A program made the position numbers and the translations under genes. From the NCBI GenBank assembly GCA_900548815.1, contig URLR01000062.1, positions 1 to 10,745 of the forward strand: a stretch of 10,745 bases of DNA, read 5' to 3'. Positions 1-6,579 of this stretch are shown here, piece after piece. Source of the DNA: an uncultured Collinsella sp. (GTDB lineage Bacteria > Actinomycetota > Coriobacteriia > Coriobacteriales > Coriobacteriaceae). Each line of letters begins with the position of its first letter. Position 1 is the first letter of the stretch. The notes beneath the pieces are model-generated. The model was not told where the DNA came from. It made no database searches and was given only the letters and a program-made list of their open reading frames with translations.

Positions 1-1369
1 GACGGTCGTGGCTCGAAAGCAGATTAAGTGCGCAAGACAGGGCCTCACGCGGATAGTTCTCGCGTAGGGTCTCGATATCCTCAGCTGCTTGGTAGGCGTT
101 TTTGTAGCCCATCAAAAAGCCGATGACCATGTCGCGGAAGGGGTAATCCATGGCCGAGTCGAGCTCGGAGCCCTGCAGGTAACGACGCAGGTGGCCATAG
201 CTGATCTTGTTGGAGGCGTCTTCCCAGACTTCGCCGAGCAACAGAGCATCGGGCTTTTCGGCGAGTACTGCCTTCTTGATTTCGGCCAGGAAGTCATCGG
301 AAAGCTCGTCGGCCACATCCAGGCGCCAGCCGTGAGCGCCGGCGCGCAGCCATTTACGAATGACGCCGTCCTTGCCCAGGAGCCGCTCGCGTACCAGTTC
401 GGAGCTCTCATTGATAGCGGGCATATTGCCCACGCCCCACCAGCAGTCGTACGAGCCGTCCTCGTGGAAATAAAACGCATCGCGCCACGGCGAATCCTCG
501 CTCTGCCACGCGCCCACGCCGGGGTAGTTGCCGTAGCGGTTGAAGTAGATCGAATCATCGCCCGTGTGGTTGAACACACCGTCCAGAATGATGGAGATGC
601 CCAGCTTCTCGGCCGCCTCGCAGAGCTCAGTAAAGTCCTGCTCAGTGCCCAGAATCGGATCAATCTTGGTGTAATCGGCGGTGTCGTAGCGGTGGTTGCT
701 CGCGGCTTCAAAAATGGGGTTGAGGTAGATAGCTGTAAAGCCCAGCTCGGCGATGCGTGGCAGGTCATTCTGGATACCCTTGAGCGATCCGCCGTAGAAG
801 TCCCAGGTCTTGATGGAGCCGTCCTCGGCGCGCTCGTACACAGGCGGCTCGTTCCAGTCCTCGACCATGCGGCGCTGAATGCCCTTACGCGGTTTTTCGA
901 CCTCGGCCAGCGTGCGCTCGCGCCAGTGCTCGTCGCGGGCATAGCGATCGGGGAAGATCTGGTAGACCATACCGCGCTCGTACCAGGTAGGACGGTTCTC
1001 ACGGTGTTTGTAGACGGTGACCTGGAATGACGGCACCTCAGCGTAGTCGTAGGTTACTCCCTCGCCGCCGGTGCGGCCCTGCGGTGCGCCCAGACGAACC
1101 TCGGGCTGGCCCTCGATATTGCAGATAAAGCTGTACCAGATAAGACAGGGTTCGGTGCACTCAAGCTCTACGGTAAATATGCCGTCGCCCTCGTGCGTCA
1201 TGGGATACCGAGACTCACCGATCTCATCGACCCAGGTGCGCAGCGTAAGCGTTGCCTGCGCGGGATCGGCATCCTCCAGAATCACGGAGAGCGAAAGGGT
1301 GGTTCCTGTGGTCACAGCGCCAAACGGAGTGCGAAACTGCGGCAGACGGCTGTTGTGTATCAATCTCAT
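1..1369 (-). CDS. GH13 alpha-glucan hydrolase, neopullulanase/cyclomaltodextrinase-like (3' end cut by window)
   Basis: Predicted cytoplasmic retaining alpha-glucosidase-type enzyme that hydrolyses maltodextrins, cyclodextrins or branched glycogen fragments; no signal peptide is visible. The frame is open for 456 codons from ATG 1369 to the window edge. The N-terminal ~125 residues (MRLIHNSRLPQFRTPFGAV...) resemble the beta-sandwich domain of neopullulanase-like enzymes. The TIM barrel starts near WYERGMVYQIFPDRY (129-142). GH13 motifs seen: region I DGVFNH (263-268), region V-like MPAIN (316-320; MPKLN in neopullulanases), region II GWRLD with nucleophile D351, region III GEVWE with acid/base E380, and region IV SHD with D455 at the very edge. 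About 100-150 residues are probably missing. The start is chosen because the IHNS...PFGAV opening is typical of the family, although the Shine-Dalgarno is weak (GGA only). It lies past the glgA terminator, so it is probably a separate transcription unit. GH13 is certain; the substrate is not. Confidence 0.9.
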   Translation of the reverse strand, partial: MRLIHNSRLPQFRTPFGAVTTGTTLSLSVILEDADPAQATLTLRTWVDEIGESRYPMTHEGDGIFTVELECTEPCLIWYSFICNIEGQPEVRLGAPQGRTGGEGVTYDYAEVPSFQVTVYKHRENRPTWYERGMVYQIFPDRYARDEHWRERTLAEVEKPRKGIQRRMVEDWNEPPVYERAEDGSIKTWDFYGGSLKGIQNDLPRIAELGFTAIYLNPIFEAASNHRYDTADYTKIDPILGTEQDFTELCEAAEKLGISIILDGVFNHTGDDSIYFNRYGNYPGVGAWQSEDSPWRDAFYFHEDGSYDCWWGVGNMPAINESSELVRERLLGKDGVIRKWLRAGAHGWRLDVADELSDDFLAEIKKAVLAEKPDALLLGEVWEDASNKISYGHLRRYLQGSELDSAMDYPFRDMVIGFLMGYKNAYQAAEDIETLRENYPREALSCALNLLSSHDR

Positions 1370-1392
1370 AGTACGGTCCAGTTCAATAGAAT

Positions 1393-1410
1393 CATGGCCT
1401 GCTGGCCACG
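1393..1410 (-). promoter_or_regulatory. Leader hairpin upstream of the GH13 gene
   Basis: Read on the minus strand, CGTGGCC and GGCCATG pair around the tetraloop AGCA (7 bp including one G-U). The hairpin ends 23 bases before the GH13 start codon and would sit in the 5' leader if transcription starts near 1424. There is no U-tract, so it is not a terminator. It could affect translation or mRNA stability; function is unproven. Confidence 0.35.
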
Positions 1411-1430
1411 GGCTTTACGCACAGAATGTA

Positions 1431-1460
1431 AGTATATCTGTTGTACGCAGGCTGTATAAA
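1431..1460 (-). promoter_or_regulatory. Possible sigma-70-type promoter for the GH13 gene
   Basis: On the minus strand a good -10 box, TATACT (1431-1436), is preceded after 18 bases by TTTATA (1455-1460), which matches the -35 consensus TTGACA at four of six positions. A start near 1424 would give a leader of about 55 bases. The -35 is weak, and other AT-rich hexamers exist further upstream, so this is only the best candidate seen. Confidence 0.3.
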
Positions 1461-1466
1461 CAACAT

Positions 1467-1484
1467 CCGTTTACTATCGGCGAA
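1467..1484 (+). repeat. Third, divergent copy of the GTTTACTA motif
   Basis: CCGTTTACTATCGGCGAA shares the core GTTTACTA with the two arms of the inverted repeat at 1577-1708. It lies just upstream of the candidate GH13 promoter and is followed by AACGG, giving short CCGTT/AACGG dyad ends. This could be a regulator site or a decayed repeat copy; the sequence alone does not decide. Confidence 0.35.
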
Positions 1485-1518
1485 CGGTTGTGCTAGAAAA
1501 TCGTTTTACCACATAAAT

Positions 1519-1528
1519 TATCGCGATA
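1519..1528. promoter_or_regulatory. Perfect 10-bp palindrome, possible operator
   Basis: TATCGCGATA is a perfect palindrome with a central CGCG inside AT-rich DNA, between the repeat block and the candidate GH13 promoter. Such dyads are typical of repressor sites (LacI- or TetR-like), but no regulator gene is in the window and a 10-bp palindrome can occur by chance. Confidence 0.25.
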
Positions 1529-1576
1529 TTCAAAAACGCCTATACCGATCCTATTTGTAGCTAACCAAAAGTACCT

Positions 1577-1708
1577 CGGTTTACTACGATAAATTGAATG
1601 ATCTCAACCACAGTCATTTTGGTGATTTTAAAACCGCAGGTAGAAGCGTTGCCAATTTCGTAGATTACTGGCCGTGATCGGCCAGAGCCATTTTGTCGTA
1701 GTAAACCG
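1577..1708. repeat. 132-bp block with 17-bp terminal inverted repeats (MITE-like or dispersed intergenic repeat)
   Basis: The left arm CGGTTTACTACGATAAA (1577-1593) and the right arm TTTGTCGTAGTAAACCG (1692-1708) are inverted copies with one mismatch in 17. Inside are the hairpin CTGGCC-GTGATC-GGCCAG (1668-1685) and a degenerate direct repeat (1599-1621 and 1675-1695). No coding region of credible size lies within; the only minus-strand ORF noted is an 8-codon ATG...TAA. The block sits between the glgA terminator and the GH13 promoter region. I see no clear target-site duplication. It could be a miniature inverted-repeat element, a dispersed repeat of this lineage, or a paired regulator-binding region. 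Confidence 0.5.
1599..1695 (+). repeat. Imperfect direct repeat pair TGATC...CATTTTG
   Basis: The segment 1599-1621 (TGATCtcaaCCAcAGtCATTTTG) recurs at 1675-1695 (TGATCggCCAgAGcCATTTTG), with two bases fewer and a few changes. In both copies an AAACCG follows shortly after (1632-1637 and 1703-1708), so the similarity may cover about 35-40 bp. This suggests internal duplication in the repeat block or two tandem protein-binding sites. Confidence 0.4.
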
Positions 1709-1730
1709 GCCCTCTTTTTAATACAGAAGT

Positions 1731-1777
1731 TCAACGCAAAAGAGGGCGCCTGGTTGGGGCGCCCTCTTTTGCGTTGA
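1731..1777 (-). terminator. Strong intrinsic terminator after glgA (symmetrical, possibly bidirectional)
   Basis: A perfect 20-bp inverted repeat (arms 1731-1750 and 1758-1777; inner sequence AAAAGAGGGCGCC / GGCGCCCTCTTTT) surrounds a 7-base loop. The hairpin lies 23 bases past the glgA stop. In the minus direction the GC-rich stem is followed by CTCTTTTGCG, giving a short U-run. The A-run on the other side mirrors it, so it could stop transcription in either direction. It marks the 3' end of the glg operon. Confidence 0.85.
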
Positions 1778-1800
1778 GGATTAAGTTTTAATCGTCCGTA

Positions 1801-4101
1801 TTAGCGGCGCTTACGGGTGGCCGTTGCCTTGCGGACGGATGTCTTCTTGGACGGGGCTTTTTCCTTTGCCGGAGCGGCGGGGGAGACCGGAGTCTCCTTG
1901 GCGGGCTCGGGCTTGACCGTAGCCTTCGGTGCGGCCTTGTCCTCAGCGGCCTTCGGTGCCGGCTTGGCCTTTACTGCGGGCTTGTCCTCGGCTTTAGCCT
2001 CTACCTTGGGAGCGGCTGTCTTGGTCGTGGTCTTCTTGATCGTCGTTGCGCGCTTGCGCGTAGTGGTCTTGGCTGCCGGCTTGGCCTCGACGGTTGCCTC
2101 GGCCTTGGACTCTGCGGACGTATCCTCGACTTTGGCGGCCGGCTTTGCGGTTGCCTTGGTCGTGGCGGCCTTCGTAGTCGTCGACTTCGTTGCCGTGGTC
2201 TTCTTGGCTGCCGTTGCCTTCTTGGCGGTCGTGGTCGTCTTCTTGGCAGCGGTCTTTGCCGGAGTCTTGGCGACCGGCTTGGTCTCAGCGACCTCGTCCT
2301 TTACCTCGGGAGCAGCCTCAGCTTCTGCGGCCTTCTTGGCAGCGGCGGTCGTGCGCTTGCGCGTGGTCGTTGCCTTGGTAGCCGTTGTTTTAGTCGCGGC
2401 AGCCTTGGTCGTCGTAACCTTCTTAGCGGTCGTCTTGCGGGTCGTGGTCTTTTTAACTGCGGGCTTTGCAGCGGGCTTGACCTCGGCCTCTGCCTCGGGA
2501 GCAACCTCAGCCTTCACCTCAGGCTCGGCCTTTGCGGGCTCAGCCTCAACCGGCTTCTCCTCGGCCTTGGGCTCCTCAGCGACCACCGGCTCAGCAACAG
2601 CCTCAGGCTCGTCGACAACCGACGCCGGCCTCTCAATCTCTGGATGCATAAAGAAGTACAGGTCCAGATACTTGTCGGCCGAGCGCGTCCAGCTAAAGTC
2701 CTGGCTCATGGCCTGCGTGACTAGCTGGTTCCAGGCGTCGCGGTTATCCCAGAACAGGCGCGCCGCGCGGAAGACCGCGTCGCCCATCTCGTCGCCGTTA
2801 AAGTTGCTAAACGAGAAGCCCGTGCCCTCGCCGGTAAACTCGTTGTACGGCTGCACGGTGTCCTTGAGGCCACCGGTCTCGCGCACGATGGGCAGGGTGC
2901 CGTAGCGCATGGCGATGATCTGCGACAGGCCGCAGGGCTCAAACTTCGAAGGCATCAGGAACATGTCGGCGGCGGCATACATACGCTGTGACAGCGCAGG
3001 ATCGAACTCGATGCGTGCGGCCATGGTGCCGGGGTACTTGTCCTGGAAGTAGCGCAGGCCGTCCTCGTAGTCGCGGTCGCCGGTGCCCAGCACCGCCACC
3101 TGCACGCCGCCGGACAGGATGCGGTCGAGCGCGTACATGACCAGATCCATGCCCTTCTGGCGCGTCAGGCGCGTGACCATCACCATGAGCGGACGGTCGT
3201 CGCGAACCTCGAGGCCCAGTTCCTCCTGCAGCTTGGCCTTGCACACGGCCTTGCCGGAACGGTCCTCCACGGTATAGTTGGCGGCAATTCGCTTGTCTGT
3301 TGCCGGGTCAAAGCCCGCAACGTCAATGCCGTTCAAAATGCCCTGCAGCGCGTAGGAACGCTCGCGCAGTACGCCGTCCAGGCCCTCGCCAAACTCGGGC
3401 GTCTGGATCTCGTTGGCATAGGTGGGGCTCACCGTGGTGATGGCGTCGGCATAGCGCAGGGCGCCCAGCATGTAGTTGATGCTGCAGGCGTCGCAACGCA
3501 GCTGCGAGGCGGCCGCCGGAATGTGCGCCACACCAAGTATGTCCTCCATCACGGTGTCGCTAAACTGGCCCTGGAAAGCCACGTTGTGGATCGAGAAGAC
3601 GGTCTTGACGCGATCGTACAGCGGCAGGCCCTGGTAGAACTCGCGCAAAAACACGGGCGCCATCGCCGTCTGCCAGTCGTTGCAGTGCAGGATGTCGCAC
3701 TCAAAGCCGGCCGGCAGGTGCTGCAGGCTCTCGGTGATGGCCTTGGAGAAGAACGCAAAACGCTCGCCGTCGTCAAAGAAGCCGTACGGATAGTCGCGCG
3801 CAAAGTAGCGCTCGTTGTCGATGAACATATAGGTGACGCCGTCGTGCTCGAGCTTCTCCAGCCCGCAGTACTCAGTGCGCCAACCCAGACTAACGTAAAA
3901 GTCGGAGAAGTGCTCCATCTGCGCCTTGTACTCGTCCTTGATGGTGGCGTACTTGGGCACCAGCACGATGACTTCGGCACCGGCGCGCACAAGCGCCGCA
4001 GGCAGCGAGCCCGCCACGTCGCCCAGGCCACCGGTCTTCACAAACGGTGCGCACTCGGCCGAGGCAAACACGATCTGCATCTTTTTGCTGGAATCAGCCA
4101 T
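1801..4101 (-). CDS. glgA: Glycogen synthase (ADP-glucose, GT5) with a long histone-H1-like C-terminal tail
   Basis: Transfers glucose from ADP-glucose to the non-reducing end of alpha-1,4-glucan chains, in the cytoplasm. The product is 766 aa. The catalytic GT-B part covers about residues 1-490, the usual whole length of GlgA (about 480). Motifs seen: KTGGL (22-26, the ADP-glucose-binding KxGGL), DILHCNDWQTA (136-146), and the C-terminal SKFEPCGLSQ (385-394) with GTLPIVRETGGL (401-412). Residues 491-540 are Glu/Pro/Ala-rich; residues 541-766 are Lys/Thr/Ala-rich with about 60 Lys/Arg against 19 Asp/Glu. Start: the ATG at 4101 has GGGAG five bases upstream. Longer in-frame starts (4164 and 4110) lack a good ribosome site, and the first would run through the intergenic hairpin. 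It is the last gene of the operon, 90 bases after glgD and just before a strong terminator. Enzyme identity is very sure; the tail function is unknown. Confidence 0.97.
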   Translation of the reverse strand: MADSSKKMQIVFASAECAPFVKTGGLGDVAGSLPAALVRAGAEVIVLVPKYATIKDEYKAQMEHFSDFYVSLGWRTEYCGLEKLEHDGVTYMFIDNERYFARDYPYGFFDDGERFAFFSKAITESLQHLPAGFECDILHCNDWQTAMAPVFLREFYQGLPLYDRVKTVFSIHNVAFQGQFSDTVMEDILGVAHIPAAASQLRCDACSINYMLGALRYADAITTVSPTYANEIQTPEFGEGLDGVLRERSYALQGILNGIDVAGFDPATDKRIAANYTVEDRSGKAVCKAKLQEELGLEVRDDRPLMVMVTRLTRQKGMDLVMYALDRILSGGVQVAVLGTGDRDYEDGLRYFQDKYPGTMAARIEFDPALSQRMYAAADMFLMPSKFEPCGLSQIIAMRYGTLPIVRETGGLKDTVQPYNEFTGEGTGFSFSNFNGDEMGDAVFRAARLFWDNRDAWNQLVTQAMSQDFSWTRSADKYLDLYFFMHPEIERPASVVDEPEAVAEPVVAEEPKAEEKPVEAEPAKAEPEVKAEVAPEAEAEVKPAAKPAVKKTTTRKTTAKKVTTTKAAATKTTATKATTTRKRTTAAAKKAAEAEAAPEVKDEVAETKPVAKTPAKTAAKKTTTTAKKATAAKKTTATKSTTTKAATTKATAKPAAKVEDTSAESKAEATVEAKPAAKTTTRKRATTIKKTTTKTAAPKVEAKAEDKPAVKAKPAPKAAEDKAAPKATVKPEPAKETPVSPAAPAKEKAPSKKTSVRKATATRKRR
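1804..2631 (-). other. Low-complexity Lys/Thr/Ala/Pro tail of GlgA (residues 491-766)
   Basis: This segment encodes about 276 residues with no resemblance to glycosyltransferase sequence. It opens acidic (about 16 Asp/Glu and 5 Lys/Arg in residues 491-540) and then becomes strongly basic. Short units recur: KTTTRKTT, TTTKAAATKTTATKATTT, AAKKTTTTAKK. T-R-K-R occurs at 580-583 and 681-684, and the last residues are ATRKRR. The coding DNA is a set of imperfect short repeats (GTGGTCTTCTTGG-type on the plus strand) in frame throughout and free of stops. Composition resembles histone H1 tails and bacterial H1-like or AlgP-like proteins, and it is probably disordered. Confidence 0.9.
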
Positions 4102-4124
4102 ATTGTCTCCCATGTTGTTATTCG

Positions 4125-4160
4125 AGAATAGCCGCCTGGCGCTAACCGGGCGGCTATTCT
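4125..4160 (-). promoter_or_regulatory. 12-bp perfect hairpin between glgD and glgA
   Basis: AGAATAGCCGCC (4125-4136) and GGCGGCTATTCT (4149-4160) form a perfect 12-bp stem with a 12-base loop. It sits in the 90-base gap between the glgD stop and the glgA start, ending 23 bases before the glgA ATG. On the minus strand no run of U follows the stem (CGAATAAC), so full termination is unlikely. An mRNA stability or processing element, or partial attenuation ahead of glgA, fits better. Confidence 0.6.
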
Positions 4161-4191
4161 GCATGTTACGAGCGATGTTGCGGTGCCAACG

Positions 4192-5319
4192 TTAACGTAC
4201 GATCGTGGTATCGGAAGTTAACGGAGCCTTGCCCAGCACCAGGATGTTCTCGGGCGTGCCGCGAAGCTCGGTGTTGGTGGGAACCACGTTGTTCTTGTCC
4301 AGGATGGCGTTCTCTACGCGGGCGCCGCTCTTGATGATGCAGCTCTGGTTGATGATCGAGTTGGTCACCGAGGCGCCTTCCTCGACCACGACGCCGCGCG
4401 ACAGGATCGAGTTGCGCACGGTGCCCTTGATGATGCAGCCGGCCGAGATGATCGAGTTGCAAGCGTGGCTGCCGGTCGCATAGCGCGAAGGCGGCACGTC
4501 GTGAGCCTTGGTCAGGATCGGGCGCTCGGGGTCAAAGAGCTGGTCGGCCACGGTCTGGTCGAGCAGGTCCATGCTGCGGCGATACAGCGACTTCTCGCTA
4601 AACACGCCCACGACCTCGCCCTTGTACTCGTAGCTGCACACGTCGATGTTGCCAAAGTCGCCCTGGAGTGCCTCGAGCAGGTCCAGATAGTCGGCGGCCT
4701 GGTAGTGGTCGATAATCTCAAGCAGCGTCTCGCGGTTGACGATGCAGCAGTCCATAGAGGCGTTGTCGCCGTACACGACGCCGGCGCTCACGCCCGTCAG
4801 ACGGCCGTTCTCGTTGATCTGCAGCTTGGTCTCGTCATCGACGTTGCGCGTGGCCTTGCAGTACACCACGGTCATCTGGGCACCAGAGTTCTCGTGCGCG
4901 TCGATGATGGTGTTGAGGTCCATGTTAAAGATGATGTTGGTGCCCATCATCACAACGTAGGGCTTGTCCGAGCGCTGGAACAGTGTCTTGTTGGAGATAA
5001 TATCGCGCAGCAAGAAGCGCATGCCGCCCTTGGTGGTGCCATACGCGTTGCCGGGCACCATGAACAGGCCGCCCTTCTTGCGGTCCAGACCCCAGTCCTT
5101 GCCCGAACCAACGTGGTCGATCAGCGAGCGGTAGTTGCCCGGCATGACGACGCCGACGGTCTTAATGCCGGCATTCATCATGTTGGACAGCGGGAAGTCG
5201 ATCAGGCGGTAGCGGCCCAAAAACGGAACAGACGCGATGGGGCGGTCCTTGAGCAGCACGCTGCCGTAGGTCGAAGAGTAGTTAGCGGTGATATAACCGA
5301 TGGCCTTGCGATTGATCAT
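4192..5319 (-). CDS. glgD: GlgD, non-catalytic partner subunit of ADP-glucose pyrophosphorylase
   Basis: Product of 375 aa, a paralogue of GlgC. In Firmicutes GlgD joins GlgC and raises ADP-glucose synthesis while having little activity itself. The N-terminal half keeps the nucleotidyltransferase fold (LGRYRLIDFPLSNMMNAGI, 34-52). It lacks the glycine-rich nucleotide loop GGxGxRL, and the catalytic S-G-D-H of GlgC is replaced by M-G-T-N (125-128), so it should be inactive. The C-terminal part (about 285-360) has repeating NSII/NSIL-type hexapeptides of a left-handed beta-helix. Start: ATG 5319 gives the expected GlgD opening (MINRKAIGYITANYSSTYGS). Its ribosome site AAGGGGG (5329-5335) overlaps the end of glgC, whose TGA is only 4 bases upstream, so translation of the two subunits is probably coupled. 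An upstream in-frame Met at 5358 would overlap glgC and is less likely. Confidence 0.95.
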   Translation of the reverse strand: MINRKAIGYITANYSSTYGSVLLKDRPIASVPFLGRYRLIDFPLSNMMNAGIKTVGVVMPGNYRSLIDHVGSGKDWGLDRKKGGLFMVPGNAYGTTKGGMRFLLRDIISNKTLFQRSDKPYVVMMGTNIIFNMDLNTIIDAHENSGAQMTVVYCKATRNVDDETKLQINENGRLTGVSAGVVYGDNASMDCCIVNRETLLEIIDHYQAADYLDLLEALQGDFGNIDVCSYEYKGEVVGVFSEKSLYRRSMDLLDQTVADQLFDPERPILTKAHDVPPSRYATGSHACNSIISAGCIIKGTVRNSILSRGVVVEEGASVTNSIINQSCIIKSGARVENAILDKNNVVPTNTELRGTPENILVLGKAPLTSDTTIVR

Positions 5320-5323
5320 CGGA

Positions 5324-6472
5324 TCATTCCCCCTTCCCGATAACGACGTCATTTCCAACGACGGCCGTATCCTTGGTGGTATCGACAGAGCCGAGCTTCA
5401 CGCCCTCTTCGACCGTGGAGTTCTCGCCCAAAATAGCGCGGCAGATGTGCGCGCCGCTCTTAACGTGCGCACCCGGCAGCAGCACGGAGTCCTCGACCAC
5501 GGCGCGCTCCTCGATGATGACGTCGGTCGAAAGGATCGAGTGGCGAGCGGTGCCGTAGATCTTGCAGCCGTTGGAGACCAGGCAGTCGTCCAGACGGCCG
5601 TCCGGGCCAATGTAGTGCGGCGGACGCGTGGTGATGTTGGACATGATGGGGAAGTGCTTGTCGAACAGATCGAACTCGGGGTTGTTGCCCAGCAGGTCCA
5701 TCGAGGTCTCGTGGAAGCTGGCGATGGTGCCGACGTCCTTCCAAAAGCCGTGGAACTCGTAGCTGTACAGGCGCTTGCCCTCGCCGAGTAGCTTGGGGAT
5801 GATGTCCTTGCCAAAGTCGTGGCTCGAGCGCTGGTCCAGAGCGTCCTCCTCGAGCGCCTCGATCAGCACGTCGGCCGAGAAGATGTAGATGCCCATGGAC
5901 GCGAGGTTCGAATCGGGCTTATCGGGCTTCTCGGTGAACTTGGTGATGCGGCCGTCCTCGGGGTCGGTGGTCAGGATGCCAAAGCGGCTGGCCTCCTCCC
6001 ACGGCACGGGCATAACGCTCACCGTGAGGTCGGCGTTGTTCTCAATGTGCGTCTTGAGCATCTTGCGGTAGTCCATGCGATACAGGTGATCGCCCGAAAG
6101 AATCAGGACGTACTTGGGGTCGTTGGCCTTGATGTAGTCGAGGTTCTGCGTAATGGCGTCGGCCGTGCCCGCATACCAGGCGCCGCCGGTCTGCGTCTCG
6201 TACGGCGGCAGGATCGACACACCGCCGTCGCGGCTGTCCAGATCCCACGCCTCGCCGGAGCCCACGTAGGCATGCAGCAGGTAGGGGCGATACTGCGTCA
6301 GAACGCCCACCGTGTCGATGCCCGAGTTGGAGCAGTTGGAGAGCGAAAAGTCGATAATGCGGAACTTACCACCAAAGCTAACCGCCGGCTTGGCGATCTT
6401 TTGGGTGAGTGCCCCCAATCGGCTGCCCTGTCCTCCTGCGAGGAGCATCGCGATGCATTCTTTCTTACTCAT
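5324..6472 (-). CDS. glgC: Glucose-1-phosphate adenylyltransferase (ADP-glucose pyrophosphorylase catalytic subunit)
   Basis: Makes ADP-glucose and pyrophosphate from ATP and glucose-1-phosphate, the committed and regulated step of glycogen synthesis. The 382-aa length is normal for actinobacterial and Firmicutes GlgC. Seen: nucleotide loop AGGQGSRLG (12-20), KPAVSFGGKFRIIDFSLSNC (28-47), GTADA (102-106), catalytic SGDH with D128, the glucose-1-phosphate lysine in TEKP (K182), SSHDFGKDIIP, and a C-terminal beta-helix (HSILS...VVEDSVLLPGAHVKSGAH). K25 in QKIAKP aligns with E. coli K39, the fructose-1,6-bisphosphate activator site, so allosteric activation is possible (inference). Start: the ATG follows AAAGGAG at a six-base spacing. 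It is tightly linked to glgD downstream; a 107-base gap with a hairpin separates it from glgP. Confidence 0.97.
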   Translation of the reverse strand: MSKKECIAMLLAGGQGSRLGALTQKIAKPAVSFGGKFRIIDFSLSNCSNSGIDTVGVLTQYRPYLLHAYVGSGEAWDLDSRDGGVSILPPYETQTGGAWYAGTADAITQNLDYIKANDPKYVLILSGDHLYRMDYRKMLKTHIENNADLTVSVMPVPWEEASRFGILTTDPEDGRITKFTEKPDKPDSNLASMGIYIFSADVLIEALEEDALDQRSSHDFGKDIIPKLLGEGKRLYSYEFHGFWKDVGTIASFHETSMDLLGNNPEFDLFDKHFPIMSNITTRPPHYIGPDGRLDDCLVSNGCKIYGTARHSILSTDVIIEERAVVEDSVLLPGAHVKSGAHICRAILGENSTVEEGVKLGSVDTTKDTAVVGNDVVIGKGE

Positions 6473-6512
6473 CGATTTCTCCTTTTGTCATCGATGTTCC
6501 TAAACCCATTAG

Positions 6513-6543
6513 CGACGGGCGCGGCGCAACGTCACACCCGTCG
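6513..6543 (-). promoter_or_regulatory. Hairpin in the glgP-glgC gap
   Basis: CGACGGG (6513-6519) and CCCGTCG (6537-6543) form a 7-bp GC-rich stem with a 17-base GC-rich loop. A smaller dyad, ATGCC/GGCAT, lies next to it closer to glgP. No U-tract follows on the minus strand, so read-through into glgC is expected. A role in mRNA stability or processing is possible but unproven. Confidence 0.35.
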
Positions 6544-6579
6544 AGTAATGCCGTGCTGGCATAGGGGAGCTCGTGGCCT

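Noticed and set aside
89..1030. Open frames on both strands overlapping the GH13 gene (89-1030 plus; 112-1002 minus in another frame)
   Set aside because: The GH13 frame from 1369 to the edge contains all catalytic motifs in order; the others are Arg/Ser- or Val/Ala-rich shadows.
1370..1800. A small protein gene, tRNA or known riboswitch in the 431-bp gap
   Set aside because: No open frame with a ribosome site and credible length was seen, no tRNA cloverleaf, and no riboswitch motif I recognise; only the repeats, dyads, promoter candidate and terminator listed.
1804..2631. Repetitive DNA in glgA as a CRISPR array or tandem-repeat insertion
   Set aside because: The repeats are short, irregular and all in frame with varied codons; there are no regular spacers, so it is low-complexity coding sequence.
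1817..2905. Plus-strand open frame opposite the GlgA tail with hydrophobic Ala/Val/Leu runs like a membrane protein
   Set aside because: The complement of Lys (AAG) and Thr (ACC) codons reads as hydrophobic codons, so the tail's antisense mimics membrane segments. The minus strand joins in frame to GlgA.
4125..4160. Rho-independent terminator between glgD and glgA
   Set aside because: The stem is perfect but no U-run follows it on the minus strand, and glgA directly downstream would be left without an obvious promoter.
4102..4164. Longer glgA start at 4164 (21 extra residues)
   Set aside because: It would translate through the perfect 12-bp hairpin and lacks a ribosome site; ATG 4101 has GGGAG at proper spacing and gives the expected N-terminus.
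5320..5358. Longer glgD start at 5358 overlapping glgC
   Set aside because: The extra 13 residues are glgC's end read in another frame; ATG 5319 has AAGGGGG upstream and matches the GlgD N-terminus.
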